Positions 8,759-17,956 of a stretch of 64,000 nucleotides of DNA are shown piece by piece. Source of the DNA: Rikenellaceae bacterium. GTDB taxonomy: Bacteria; Bacteroidota; Bacteroidia; Bacteroidales; Rikenellaceae. The notes beneath the pieces are model-generated. The model ran no database searches. It was not told the DNA's origin and worked only from the letters and a program-made list of their open reading frames with translations. The stretch is taken from the NCBI GenBank assembly GCA_015059965.1, contig SUZM01000001.1:124001-188000 (forward strand), in the 5' to 3' direction. A program made the translations under genes and the position numbers. Numbering within the stretch: the first letter of the stretch is position 1; the number at the start of each line of letters is the position of its first letter.

Positions 8759-9403
8759 AGAAAAAGTACGGAGTTCCCACCACTTTCTCCCCTACTTTTA
8801 TTCGGAAAAGTGTTGTGATGATACTATCGCTACGATAGCAAAGATACGAATAAATTGGGAATTAACCATTTGGCACGAGGATTTATTTTACTCTTCAGCC
8901 ATTGAATTGTATCCGTGATCGGCCATAAAGGGTGGTAAGGAGCAGATTTCGACATAACATAACACGCCGGACGGGGTGGCGTAACGCTACTTTTAAGATT
9001 CATCAGCACCACAAATTTTTGATTTTACGGCGCGTTGCCGTTGGCAACTTTTTGCGCCAACGAAGATTGGGCCGGATGGGCTGTACTTGAGGTACTACCC
9101 TTTCGGGGCGAGCAAGGCAAGGGGAAAGATGCCCGATAAGATCGGAAATGAATTTTTGTATTTTAGAGGAGCAGATTTTGTACCAACGAAGATTGGGCCG
9201 GATGGGCTGTACTTAGCGTACTGCCCATTCAAGCCGACCGACGGCAAGGAGTAATATGCCCTATAAGATCGAAAATTAATTTTTGCATTTTAGAGGAGCA
9301 GATTTTGTGCATCGCAATAAGAAACCCGGACGGGTAGTACTTAATGTACGTCCCGTTCGGGTTTTGTTTGGGATGGGCAAAAGATGCCCTATAAAATCAA
9401 AAA
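8759..9403. repeat. Repeat-rich intergenic region downstream of the TPR gene
   Basis: No supported gene. It holds an inverted element GGCGC-GTTGCC-gtt-GGCAAC-TTTTT-GCGCC (about 9028-9057, repeated at about 13618-13647) and three hairpins of the GTAC family at 9074-9106, 9200-9230 and 9322-9366. Direct repeats of roughly 130 bases contain TTTTGTATTTTAGAGGAGC and GAAGATTGGGCCGGATGG. The same units recur at 13.80-13.98 kb. Confidence 0.8.
9322..9366 (-). terminator. Hairpin terminator after the TPR gene
   Basis: ACCCGGACGGG pairs with CCCGTTCGGGT, with an inner GTAC/GTAC stem and a five-base loop. It lies about 40 bases beyond the TPR-gene stop and is flanked by short A and T runs, so it could act in both directions. 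Confidence 0.7.
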
Positions 9404-10759
9404 TTACATTTGTTTGAGCAACTCATTGTACTTGTTATACTTGTCCATCATACCGGCCTCATCACGCAGACGGAAGCAGATCACCTTGAGGGTCTCGACT
9501 ACCGAACGGTTGGAGGGGTCGATCTCGAAGGCCTTCTCGAGCCAGGGCACGGCACCGCGATAGGCATCATTGGACTCAGCCAGGTCGGCATCGTAGTCCG
9601 ACTGACGGGTGTAGTTGCGCTTGTTGAGCTCCTCGAGGAGCCAATCGCCGTGGGCAGCGTAGAAGATACCCTGGCGGTAGTTGCTGTCGAAGCTGTCGGG
9701 AGCGAGCTCGGCGGCCTTCTGACCGGCAACGATGGCGGCGGGGAAATCCTTCATCTGATAGTTGGCCAGGGCGAGGCTCGACCACATCTCTACACTCTGG
9801 GGATCGCGCTCCACGGCAGCGGTGATCATACCGATAAGCTCCGAGGCATCACCCACCGTAGGCTCCTCCATGTAGAGACCCAGGAACGAGCTGATGATGT
9901 TCTCGTTGGTGGGATACTTCTCGATACCCTCCGTCAGGGCAGCCTTGGCCTCCTGCAGCAGGGCAGCCTTGGCCTCAGCCTGCTGCTGCTGAGCCTGGCC
10001 GTAGCAGCTGTGGAAGAGGTAGTAGTAGGCACCACCCTGCTCATCGGTGTAGCCGTCTGCGAGGGCCTTGCGCAGCACCTCTTCGGCCACAGCAAACGAT
10101 GCGGGGTTGGTGTTGCCATCCACAACGAGCAGATAGCCGGCATTGTAGAGCAGAGCCGGATCCTTCTGGCCGGCGTAGGCGGGATTCTCCATCAGCTCAT
10201 AGGCACGCATGTAGCCCTCGGCAGCCTTGCCATACTGGGCAGCATCGTAGCAGGTGTTACCCTCCTGCTTGTAGAAGTTGATGGCCGAATCCATCACATC
10301 CTTGAGTTTACCGGCAGCCTTGGGATCGAGCTCCTGGGCCTTGTTTACGGCAGCCACGAAGTCGGCATAGAGCTCGGGGCGCACCTCTTTGGTCTGGAAC
10401 CAGGTAACCACCTGACCACCCTGGAGGTAGACATCCACCCAGTCGTAGTTGTAAACCACGGCTGCACCCGTGCGGATCTCAGCCTCACCCTGAGCCTTGG
10501 CATCACCCATGGCGGGCTTGAGCAGCGACTCGAGCATACCGGGCGTATAGAGCCCCTTGGTCGGAGCGGCAATAGCCTCATAGATCGTCTGAGCACGCTT
10601 TACCCAGGTGGCCGACTTGCCGTTCTTCTTCACATCCTGAATCTCGGCATCACTCTTGGCAAGAGCTGCATTCTGCGCCTCACCACTGATCTTCTGTGCC
10701 TGCGTTGCAGGAGCAGCGAGCAGCATGGCTGCCACTGCCATCAAAAAAATCTTTTTCAT
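9404..10759 (-). CDS. Exported TPR protein
   Basis: 451 residues with a signal peptide (about 1-21, ending TQAQ) and several tetratricopeptide-like helical pairs across the rest (for example AEGYMRAYELMENP, VEMWSSLALANYQMKD). The start is 28 bases below the gyrA stop on the same strand, so it is probably expressed with gyrase. Bacteroidales genomes often carry a TPR protein in this place; its function is not known and nothing enzymatic is visible. Its 3' flank is the repeat region at 8759-9403. Confidence 0.85.
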   Translation of the reverse strand: MKKIFLMAVAAMLLAAPATQAQKISGEAQNAALAKSDAEIQDVKKNGKSATWVKRAQTIYEAIAAPTKGLYTPGMLESLLKPAMGDAKAQGEAEIRTGAAVVYNYDWVDVYLQGGQVVTWFQTKEVRPELYADFVAAVNKAQELDPKAAGKLKDVMDSAINFYKQEGNTCYDAAQYGKAAEGYMRAYELMENPAYAGQKDPALLYNAGYLLVVDGNTNPASFAVAEEVLRKALADGYTDEQGGAYYYLFHSCYGQAQQQQAEAKAALLQEAKAALTEGIEKYPTNENIISSFLGLYMEEPTVGDASELIGMITAAVERDPQSVEMWSSLALANYQMKDFPAAIVAGQKAAELAPDSFDSNYRQGIFYAAHGDWLLEELNKRNYTRQSDYDADLAESNDAYRGAVPWLEKAFEIDPSNRSVVETLKVICFRLRDEAGMMDKYNKYNELLKQM

Positions 10760-10787
10760 TTTTTTTGTTATTTGGTTTGTTATCTGT

Positions 10788-13355
10788 TTACTCTTCTGCT
10801 GTTGTGGTCTGGGTGGAGTCCATCACCTCCGCATCCTCAGCCTCTTGGGCCTCTGCGGGCAGAACCACCGACTCGTCGAGCTGCTCCTCATCCGAAGCCG
10901 GTACGGCCATCACCGAAGCGATGGCATCGCCCTCACGGAGGTTGATGATGCGCACACCCTGCGTGGCTCGTCCCGCCACACGGATCTGCTCCACGGCCGT
11001 TCGGATCGTCAGACCCGAGCGGTTGATGATCATCAGATCGTTCTCGTCCGTCACGGCCTGGATCGAGATCAGCTTGCCGGTCTTCTCCGTCACGTTGATC
11101 GTCTTCACACCCTTGCCACCACGATTCGTAATGCGGTACTCCTCCAGGTCGGTACGCTTGCCGTAGCCGTTTTCACTGAGAACGAGCACATCCTGCTTCG
11201 AATCGGGCTCGATGCAGATCATGCCGATCACCTCATCGCTCTCCTCGATCGAGATACCGCGCACACCCATCGAGGTTCTGCCCACGGGACGTACCGTATC
11301 TTCACCAAAGCGAATCGCCTTACCCTCGCGGGCCGCAATCATGATCTGGGCATTTCCACTGGTCAGCTTGGCCTCGATCAGTTCATCGCCCTCGCGGATC
11401 ACGATGGCATTCACACCGTTCTGACGCGGACGCGAGTAGGCTTCGAGCTTCGTCTTCTTGATCGTACCATCCTTCGTACACATCACAATGTAGTTATTGT
11501 TGATGTACTCTTCGTCGGTGAGCTTCTTGACGTTGATATAGGCTCTCACCTTATCGTCGGGCTCGATCTGGATCACGTTCTGAATGGCTCGTCCCTTAGA
11601 AGAACGTGTTCCCTCGGGAATTTCGTATACCTTGAGCCAATAACAACGTCCCTTCTCGGTAAAGAAGAGCATCGTATTGTGCATCGAGGCAACGTAGATA
11701 TGTTCAATAAAGTCCTCGTCGCGCGTGGCACTGCCCTTGGCCCCCACACCTCCGCGGTTCTGGGTGCGATACTCGGTCAGCGGCGTGCGCTTGATGTAAC
11801 CCATGTGCGAGATGGTGATCACCATGTCGTCATCGGCATAGAAATCCTCGGGATTGAACTCCTCGGAGGCGTAGATAATCTCCGTGCGGCGCTCATCGCC
11901 ATACTTCTCCTTGATCTCCAGAAGTTCGTCCTTGATGATTCCCATCTGCTTCTCCACGCTCGAGAGCACCTCTTTAAAGTAGGCAATCTGACGCTCCAGT
12001 TCATCACGCTCGGCCACCAGTTTGCCGTGCTCCAGACCCGTCAGGGCACGCAGACGCATCTCGATGATGGCCGAAGCCTGAATCTCCGAGAGGCCAAACT
12101 TCTCGATCAGGGCCTGCTTGGCCTCCTCGGGATTCTTCGCCGCACGAATCGTGTGGATCACCTCGTCGATATTGTCCTGAGCGATCAACAGACCCTGCAC
12201 GATATGCAGACGATCCTCGGCCTTCTTCAGGTCGTAGCGCGTGCGGCGAACCACCACGTCGTGACGGTGCTCGACAAAGTTCCGAACCAGATCTTTGAGA
12301 TTCAAGAGCTGCGGACGGCCATTAACCAGGGCGATGTTGTTTACCGAGAACGAGGTCTGCAACTCCGTATTCTTATATAAGGTATTGAGCACCACGCTGG
12401 CCACGGCATCCTGTTTGAGGATGATAATGATACGCAGTCCGTTGCGGTCCGACTCGTCATTGATATACGAGATGCCCTCGATCTTCTTCTCATTGACCAT
12501 GGCAGCGATCTTCTTGATCATCTGCTCCTTATTGACCTGATAAGGGATCTCGGTCACCACGATGCACTCTCGGCCCGAGGGCGTGTGCTCAATCTCGGTG
12601 CGGGCACGCATCACCACACGTCCGCGACCCGTCAGTAGCGCCTCCTTCACCCCCTCGTAGCCGTAGATCATCGCTCCGGTCGGGAAGTCGGGGCCCTTGA
12701 CATACTTCAGCAGATCCTCACACGGCAGATCGGGGTTGTCGATGTAGGCACAGCAGGCATCGATCACCTCCGAGAGGTTGTGGGGAGCCATGTTGGTCGC
12801 CATACCGACAGCGATACCGCTCGAACCATTGACCAACAGCAACGGAATTCGGGTCGGCAGAACCGTGGGCTCCAACATCGTATCATCGAAGTTCGCCGTC
12901 CAGTCAATGGTCTCCTTCTCGATATCGGCCAACACCTCATCGGTGATCTTCTTCATGCGGGCCTCCGTATAACGCATGGCCGCCGCCGAATCACCGTCCA
13001 TCGAACCGAAGTTACCCTGACCATCGACCAGCGGATAGCGCATCGCCCACTCCTGAGCCATGCGGACCATCGCCTCATAGACCGAAGAGTCGCCGTGGGG
13101 GTGGAACTTACCCAACACGTCACCCACAATACGGGCCGACTTACGGGTGGGCTTGTCCGATGAGAGGCCCAACTCGGCACTCATATCGTAGAGAATACGA
13201 CGGTGCACGGGCTTCAAGCCATCGCGCACGTCGGGCAGAGCACGCGAAACGATCACCGACATCGAATAGTTGATGTAGGCCGACTTCATGTGCTCTTCGA
13301 TATTAACGGGAATAATTCTTCCTCCCGTCATACCCTCTTGCAGGTTTTCTTCCAT
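10788..13355 (-). CDS. gyrA: DNA gyrase subunit A
   Basis: 855 residues. The breakage-reunion domain is complete: catalytic tyrosine Y129 in [10 protein letters not shown] (E. coli Tyr122), and the quinolone region [12 protein letters not shown], where Ser90 matches E. coli Ser83 and Glu94 takes the place of Asp87. The C-terminal beta-pinwheel carries a divergent GyrA box, QNRGGVG, in the position of QRRGGKG, and a second similar motif NRGGKGV later. The protein ends in an acidic tail. Gyrase introduces negative supercoils with GyrB, which is not encoded here. A TAATTTTG box lies 38 bases above the start. Confidence 0.97.
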   Translation of the reverse strand: MEENLQEGMTGGRIIPVNIEEHMKSAYINYSMSVIVSRALPDVRDGLKPVHRRILYDMSAELGLSSDKPTRKSARIVGDVLGKFHPHGDSSVYEAMVRMAQEWAMRYPLVDGQGNFGSMDGDSAAAMRYTEARMKKITDEVLADIEKETIDWTANFDDTMLEPTVLPTRIPLLLVNGSSGIAVGMATNMAPHNLSEVIDACCAYIDNPDLPCEDLLKYVKGPDFPTGAMIYGYEGVKEALLTGRGRVVMRARTEIEHTPSGRECIVVTEIPYQVNKEQMIKKIAAMVNEKKIEGISYINDESDRNGLRIIIILKQDAVASVVLNTLYKNTELQTSFSVNNIALVNGRPQLLNLKDLVRNFVEHRHDVVVRRTRYDLKKAEDRLHIVQGLLIAQDNIDEVIHTIRAAKNPEEAKQALIEKFGLSEIQASAIIEMRLRALTGLEHGKLVAERDELERQIAYFKEVLSSVEKQMGIIKDELLEIKEKYGDERRTEIIYASEEFNPEDFYADDDMVITISHMGYIKRTPLTEYRTQNRGGVGAKGSATRDEDFIEHIYVASMHNTMLFFTEKGRCYWLKVYEIPEGTRSSKGRAIQNVIQIEPDDKVRAYINVKKLTDEEYINNNYIVMCTKDGTIKKTKLEAYSRPRQNGVNAIVIREGDELIEAKLTSGNAQIMIAAREGKAIRFGEDTVRPVGRTSMGVRGISIEESDEVIGMICIEPDSKQDVLVLSENGYGKRTDLEEYRITNRGGKGVKTINVTEKTGKLISIQAVTDENDLMIINRSGLTIRTAVEQIRVAGRATQGVRIINLREGDAIASVMAVPASDEEQLDESVVLPAEAQEAEDAEVMDSTQTTTAEE

Positions 13356-13392
13356 GAAATATTTTTGCTAAAAATTATCCTTTTCCAACCCA

Positions 13393-13400
13393 CAAAATTA
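13393..13400 (-). promoter_or_regulatory. -7 box TAATTTTG of gyrA
   Basis: Minus-strand TAATTTTG matches TAnnTTTG and lies 38 bases upstream of the gyrA ATG. No clear -33 element was picked out. Confidence 0.65.
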
Positions 13401-13898
13401 GCGTTTTTTTTCGATTTTGGCAATTTTTCCACCTTAAAAACACGTTTTTCTCCTCTTAAAGAGGAGCATTACGCCATTTTTACCCCTTTTCAGGCGATTT
13501 GAGCGCCTCCCCGAAACCTCTCCGACCCTCCCCCGAGAGAGAAGAGCAATGAGCAATGAGTAATGAGCGACTGCGGCCACAGCCTTTCGCTTTGCGCTCG
13601 GCTGGGGACGCAGTTACGGCGCGTTGCCGTTGGCAACTTTTTGCGCCGTTTCTACTCTGGCGCCTCGGCAAAGCGACCCTCAAGGGGTAATGAACAAAAG
13701 GGATTGACCTTGGCAAATAAATTTGCCGCTCATCCCTTTTGTTCATTCGGCTTTCGCCTTACGCTTTGCGCTCGGCTGGGGACGCAGTTAGAGGAGTAGA
13801 TTTGTTCTTAAAGAAGGACGGCAAGGACAAAGATGCCCTATAAGATCGAAAATGAATTTTTGTATTTTAGAGGAGCAGATTTTGTGCCAACGAAGATT
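13401..13898. repeat. Repeat-rich gap between gyrA and the phosphate transporter
   Basis: No convincing gene. It contains an ACTCATTGCT-type run (about 13543-13568), a two-step inverted element at 13618-13647 shared with 9028-9057, an inverted pair around CAAAAGGGATTGACC ... ATCCCTTTTGTTCATT (about 13690-13746), and a direct repeat with CTTTGCGCTCGGCTGGGGAC at about 13588 and 13763. The right end joins the AGGAGCAGATTTTGTGCC repeat family. Confidence 0.75.
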
Positions 13899-13939
13899 GG
13901 GCCGGATGGGCTGTACTTAGCGTACTGCCCATTCGGCCC
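13899..13939 (-). terminator. Strong hairpin terminator after the PiT gene
   Basis: GGGCCGGATGGGC pairs with GCCCATTCGGCCC (13 bp, one G-U), then a T-T mismatch, a GTAC/GTAC inner stem and a five-base loop. It is the most stable member of the repeated hairpin family and lies 43 bases past the transporter stop. Confidence 0.7.
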
Positions 13940-13981
13940 AAGCAAGGCGGTGCAAAAGATGCCCTATAAAATCAAAAATTA

Positions 13982-16213
13982 TTAATTTTGGAAGCGATTC
14001 GACGCACGCATCAACTTCATGGTCGAGGCCAGGAGCTCCTGCGATTCGGCCAGAAGGGTGAGGTAGATAAGACCGGCTTTGATATTGGTCTCGGAGTCGT
14101 GGATTCGGAACTCCTGGGCCGTGCGCAGGGCCTGAATATTGGAGCGCAGGCTGTCAGCGGTCTCCGTCATGGCCTGGGCATTGGAGTAGTCGCCGCTCTC
14201 GATCATGCGTCTCACGCGATTGATGAGGTGGTCGAGCAGGTTGCGAACGGGAACGAACTCCTCGGCATAGCTCTTCGGCAGGGGCGAAAAGTTATTCTCC
14301 AAATGCTCCACACAGGGCTCGGTGGCACGTTTGAGCGTGTAGTAGAACTGCTCGCAGCAGTTGCTCTGCACATGGAACCAGGTATTCTTCTCCATAGCCA
14401 GGCTGAGGTCGATACGGCGCAGGGCCACAAGCTCCTTGCGGCGCAGGCGCTTGAGCTTCTCCTTCTGATCTTTGGTCAGGGCGGCCGACTTGCGCACCTG
14501 CTTCAGATCCTCGTTCAAGACTCCGTTCGTAAGGCGCATATAGGCATTCGAGGCATAGTCGAGGGATTCGGAGAGCGACTTGACACTATGCTCGCGCAGC
14601 AGTGCCCAAGCCTCGGCCTTATCCTCACAGGAGAGGATGCGACGGAAGAGATCATCCTCATGCTCCACAAGCATCTTGGCACGGTAGCGGCGGTTGGAGC
14701 GGATCAGCAGGAAGATGACCAGTGCAATCATCAGCACCATACCCACAGCGCCAGTATGGTACATCAGGAGGGCCACCAGGAAGCAGGCCGTAAAGGCGGC
14801 ACCGGCCGTCAGGAACCATCCGCCCACCACCGACATCACACCCGTGATGCGGAAGACGGCACTCTCACGTCCCCAGGCACGGTCGGCCAACGAGGTACCC
14901 ATGGCAACCATAAAGGTAACATAGGTCGTCGAGAGGGGCAACTTAAGCGAGGTACCCAGGGCGATCAGCAGACTGGCCAGCAAGAGGTTCACCGAAGCAC
15001 GCACCAAGTCGAAGGCAGCGCCATTTTCGAGCACCATCTCATCCTGGCTGAATCGCTTATCCACCCAACGGCGTACCGGCTCGGGGGTATAGCGCACTAC
15101 GGCATTGGAGAGATTCATGGCACCGCGCACCAGGCTGCGGGCCGCCATCGACGAGCCGAACATCTCATCGCCCTCATCCTGACGAGAGAGGTCCACCGAG
15201 GTCTTGATCACATTCTGAGCCTTCTTCGAGGTTACCAGGGCAATGATCATCACCACACCCGCAGCAAAGAGGAAGAAGAAGGGGGTCTTAGCCGGTGAGT
15301 TGAGCGCGGTCATCAGGAAATCGGGATTGCCGCCACCCATCGTGGCGTACTCCGTATAGGCAGCATAGCCTGCCAAAGGCACACCCACGAAGTTCACCAG
15401 GTCGTTACCGGCAAAGGCCATGGCCAGGGCAAAGGTACCCAGCAGAACAATCACCTTGAAGACATTAATCTTCAGCCAGTGCAACACCTGCATCAGCAGT
15501 GTGAAGCCCACCATGCAACAGGCCAGAATCATGAGGGTATGCTGCTGCACCCAGGCCTTGTTGTCGGCCGTCATGAAGGCCGAATCCTTCAGACCCTTGA
15601 TCAGAATGAAGTAGACAATCGAGGTGGCAGCGATTCCGCCGAAGATACCGATCAGGTACTTCATGCGCGGCTTATAATTAAAGGTAAAGATCAGACGCGA
15701 GATCCACTGCACCACCGCACCAAAGAAGAAGGCGATGGCCACCGAGACAAAGATTCCCATGATTACCGAGAGGGCTTTACTTGTATTGAGCAGATCGCCC
15801 ATGGCCAGCGAATCGTCGCCCAACGTCTTGATGAGCGCAATGGCAAAGGCACCACCCAAAAGCTCGAAGACCATCGAGACGGTCGTTGAGGTGGGGAGAC
15901 CCAGCGAGTTGAAGATATCCAGCAGAATCACATCCGTCACCATCACCGCCAAGCAGATCGTCAGCACATCAATAAATCCGAAGTACTCGGGGTGATAGAT
16001 ACCATTTCGGGCGATGGTCATCATACCATTCGAGAACATCGCACCGCAGAGCACACCCACGGCCGCCACGATGATGATGGTACGAAATTTTGCCACCTTG
16101 GCACCCACAGCCGAGCCCAGGAAGTTCACGGCATCATTGCTCACACCGACCATCAGGTCGAAAATGGCGAGCAGGAAGAGGAATCCGACGATTCCCATGT
16201 AAAAAATCTCCAT
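13982..16213 (-). CDS. PiT-family inorganic phosphate transporter
   Basis: 743 residues from MEIFYMGIVG; a longer frame from 16252 would start upstream of the likely transcription start. The two inverted PiT repeats are visible: GVSNDAVNFLGSAVGAK with GLPTSTTVSMVFELLGG in the first half, and LKLPLSTTYVTFMVAMGTS in the second. About 10-12 membrane helices are followed by a soluble helical C-terminal part (about 520-743) resembling PhoU-like bundles, as in the long Bacteroidota PiT forms. It imports phosphate, probably ion-coupled. Upstream lies a Pho-box-like array, which suggests phosphate control. Confidence 0.92.
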   Translation of the reverse strand: MEIFYMGIVGFLFLLAIFDLMVGVSNDAVNFLGSAVGAKVAKFRTIIIVAAVGVLCGAMFSNGMMTIARNGIYHPEYFGFIDVLTICLAVMVTDVILLDIFNSLGLPTSTTVSMVFELLGGAFAIALIKTLGDDSLAMGDLLNTSKALSVIMGIFVSVAIAFFFGAVVQWISRLIFTFNYKPRMKYLIGIFGGIAATSIVYFILIKGLKDSAFMTADNKAWVQQHTLMILACCMVGFTLLMQVLHWLKINVFKVIVLLGTFALAMAFAGNDLVNFVGVPLAGYAAYTEYATMGGGNPDFLMTALNSPAKTPFFFLFAAGVVMIIALVTSKKAQNVIKTSVDLSRQDEGDEMFGSSMAARSLVRGAMNLSNAVVRYTPEPVRRWVDKRFSQDEMVLENGAAFDLVRASVNLLLASLLIALGTSLKLPLSTTYVTFMVAMGTSLADRAWGRESAVFRITGVMSVVGGWFLTAGAAFTACFLVALLMYHTGAVGMVLMIALVIFLLIRSNRRYRAKMLVEHEDDLFRRILSCEDKAEAWALLREHSVKSLSESLDYASNAYMRLTNGVLNEDLKQVRKSAALTKDQKEKLKRLRRKELVALRRIDLSLAMEKNTWFHVQSNCCEQFYYTLKRATEPCVEHLENNFSPLPKSYAEEFVPVRNLLDHLINRVRRMIESGDYSNAQAMTETADSLRSNIQALRTAQEFRIHDSETNIKAGLIYLTLLAESQELLASTMKLMRASNRFQN

Positions 16214-16237
16214 AACAGTGTTGTTTAAAGTTTGGTG

Positions 16238-16245
16238 CAAAAATA
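16238..16245 (-). promoter_or_regulatory. -7 box TATTTTTG of the PiT gene
   Basis: Minus-strand TATTTTTG fits TAnnTTTG and lies 24 bases above the ATG at 16213. The Pho-box-like array begins nine bases further upstream, where the -33 region would be. Confidence 0.65.
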
Positions 16246-16253
16246 GCACCATG

Positions 16254-16297
16254 CTGTTACCGGGATTTTACAACCCTGTTACAAAAGTGTTACAAAG
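16254..16297 (-). promoter_or_regulatory. Pho-box-like 11-bp direct repeats
   Basis: Reading the plus strand, four 11-base units follow in register: CTGTTACCGGG, ATTTTACAACC, CTGTTACAAAA, GTGTTACAAAG. Seven-base half-sites separated by four bases are the geometry of PhoB boxes, here with TGTTAC in place of TGTCAT. The array overlaps the -33 region of the phosphate-transporter promoter. The regulator is inferred; no phoB is in the window. Confidence 0.6.
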
Positions 16298-16333
16298 AGT
16301 CCTTTTTCGGAGATAAAAAGGGCGGGGAAAGTC

Positions 16334-16367
16334 GAAAAAAAACTCGGACAGAGAGGTGCTGTCCGAG
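16334..16367 (-). terminator. Rho-independent terminator of cdaA
   Basis: On the minus strand CTCGGACAG, seven-base loop, CTGTCCGAG, then a run of eight to nine T. It lies 43 bases below the cdaA stop. Confidence 0.85.
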
Positions 16368-16409
16368 GTACTCTTCCACGACCCGAAGGCGCGGCCTGCC
16401 GATAAGAGG

Positions 16410-17210
16410 CTATTCGGCGACTTCGTTCTTCCGCGACTGCCTCCGGCTGATGTTCAGGTAACGCTGCAACACCTGCTGGAGCATCTGGGGCTCGATATTA
16501 CGACGGATGCTTCCGCCCTGGGCGATGGAGATGGCGCCGGTCTCCTCCGAGACCACGACCACGATGGCATCCGAAATCTCGCTGAGGCCGATAGCTGCAC
16601 GATGGCGCGTGCCGTAATGCTTGGGGACATCGGTCTGCGTCACGGGGAGGATGCACTTGGCCGCCACCACCCTGTCACCCTCGATCACCACGGCACCATC
16701 GTGCAACGGGGCATTCTTGAAGAAGATGTTCTTCAACAACGAGGTCGAGACACGGGCATCAATGGCAATACCCCCTTCGGTGATGAGCTTCAGGTCGCTC
16801 TGCTGACCAATCACAATCAGGGCTCCGGTCTTGGTCTCGGCCATCTCACAGCAGGCCGTAACGATGGGCTGCGTATGCGTGGTGGCAATATCCTCGCCCA
16901 TGGAGAAGATTCGCGAGATGAAGCCCAACGACTTCTGTCGCATGCCGATCATCTGAAGGAATCGTCGGATTTCGGGTTGGAAAATAATCACCAGAGCGAT
17001 GACTCCGACGCTGATGATTTGTCCGAGAATGGAACTCAGCAGCTCCATATTGAGGGTGCGCACAACGACCCACACGAAGTAGATGATGATGATACCCGTG
17101 AGGATGTAGGGGGCATTGGTCCCCTTGGTGGTGCGATAGATCCAATACATGACGGTCGCTACCAGGAAGATATCGACCAGATCAATAAAGGTAAACGGAA
17201 CAAATCCCAT
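16410..17210 (-). CDS. cdaA: Diadenylate cyclase CdaA
   Basis: 266 residues. Three N-terminal membrane helices (about 8-78) precede the DAC domain, with the signature DGA at 171-173 and RHR at 202-204, the residues that bind ATP and metal. The enzyme makes cyclic di-AMP from two ATP at the inner membrane, a second messenger for osmotic and envelope balance. Length and plan match the CdaA/DacA class. It lies 72 bases downstream of the OmpH-like gene, separated by a GC-rich palindrome, and ends in its own terminator. Confidence 0.95.
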   Translation of the reverse strand: MGFVPFTFIDLVDIFLVATVMYWIYRTTKGTNAPYILTGIIIIYFVWVVVRTLNMELLSSILGQIISVGVIALVIIFQPEIRRFLQMIGMRQKSLGFISRIFSMGEDIATTHTQPIVTACCEMAETKTGALIVIGQQSDLKLITEGGIAIDARVSTSLLKNIFFKNAPLHDGAVVIEGDRVVAAKCILPVTQTDVPKHYGTRHRAAIGLSEISDAIVVVVSEETGAISIAQGGSIRRNIEPQMLQQVLQRYLNISRRQSRKNEVAE

Positions 17211-17244
17211 AACACTAAGCAGTTAAACGGGCATAGGGCCCCAT

Positions 17245-17258
17245 CCGCTCCGGAGCGG
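17245..17258. other. Perfect palindrome CCGCTCCGGAGCGG
   Basis: A 14-base perfect palindrome between the OmpH-like gene and cdaA, flanked by GGGCC/GGCCC so that a longer hairpin is possible. There is no T run after it; it could be a processing site or weak attenuator. Confidence 0.4.
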
Positions 17259-17282
17259 CCCCTCAGCAACCTTGCAACCCAA

Positions 17283-17855
17283 TTATTTTGCCTCCTTCTC
17301 CTCGGCGTAGAGTTTATTTACGGTCTCCAGCACCGTGGCAGTAATGTCGAGCGTAGAGTCGGCATCGATCAGCGCCGAGGCATTGACAATCATCTTGTAC
17401 TTCTTGTCGCTGTTGATCTGCTCCACAGCACGCATCAAAAGGTCACGGTTGCGGTTGAGCATCACCATATTCTCCTCCTCCAGCGAAGCCCCCTCCTTCT
17501 GCATCGTGTTCTCGAGATTGGCGGCACGCTTCTGCAACGACTCCTGCTGCTTCTGGGCATCGAACGAGGTGATCAACCCCTTCTGATACTTCTCCTGAAG
17601 CTGGTTGGCCTCCCACTGCAGGTTCTGCTGCTTCTTGGCCCAGCTCTCCTGAGCCTTGCGGGTCTTCTCCTCCAGGGGCAGACCCTCCTGCTGGTAGAGG
17701 TCGTTCTCGACCATCACCTTCTCCACCTGAATGTAGGCCAGGTCACTTCCGGCCACCGAATTCACCTCTCCGGCCACCGTCTCGGTCTCCGTCTTGGGGC
17801 TGCAGGCAGCAAAGAAGAGTGCGGCAGCCACTGCGCTAAAAAGAATCTTTTTCAT
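17283..17855 (-). CDS. OmpH/Skp-like lipoprotein
   Basis: 190 residues: a lipoprotein signal (MKKILFSAVAAALFFAAC, Cys at 18), then a long Glu/Gln/Lys-rich helical region (about 55-150) and a short globular end, the layout of OmpH/Skp chaperones. Skp holds unfolded outer membrane proteins in the periplasm; a lipid anchor is common in Bacteroidota versions. It has its own promoter at 17898-17905, which mirrors that of ruvA. The function is inferred from fold and length only. Confidence 0.8.
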   Translation of the reverse strand: MKKILFSAVAAALFFAACSPKTETETVAGEVNSVAGSDLAYIQVEKVMVENDLYQQEGLPLEEKTRKAQESWAKKQQNLQWEANQLQEKYQKGLITSFDAQKQQESLQKRAANLENTMQKEGASLEEENMVMLNRNRDLLMRAVEQINSDKKYKMIVNASALIDADSTLDITATVLETVNKLYAEEKEAK

Positions 17856-17897
17856 GGTAGTTATCTGTTTTTAGTTTATAATTCTTACATCAAATGG

Positions 17898-17905
17898 CAA
17901 AGGTA
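17898..17905 (-). promoter_or_regulatory. -7 box TACCTTTG, leftward
   Basis: Minus-strand TACCTTTG, 43 bases above the OmpH-like ATG. It is identical to the rightward ruvA box and lies 13 bases from it. Confidence 0.65.
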
Positions 17906-17918
17906 TGAAAAATTTTCG

Positions 17919-17926
17919 TACCTTTG
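17919..17926 (+). promoter_or_regulatory. -7 box TACCTTTG of ruvA
   Basis: TACCTTTG lies 31 bases above the ruvA ATG. With 17898-17905 it forms a symmetric divergent promoter, so the two polymerases cannot bind at once. Confidence 0.65.
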
Positions 17927-17956
17927 TTACACTTAGGAATAAATTTTTAAGCACCC

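Noticed and set aside
10656..12380. Long plus-strand frame opposite gyrA
   Set aside because: It is the antisense shadow of a well-supported gyrA; composition is His/Leu/Arg-rich with no domain.
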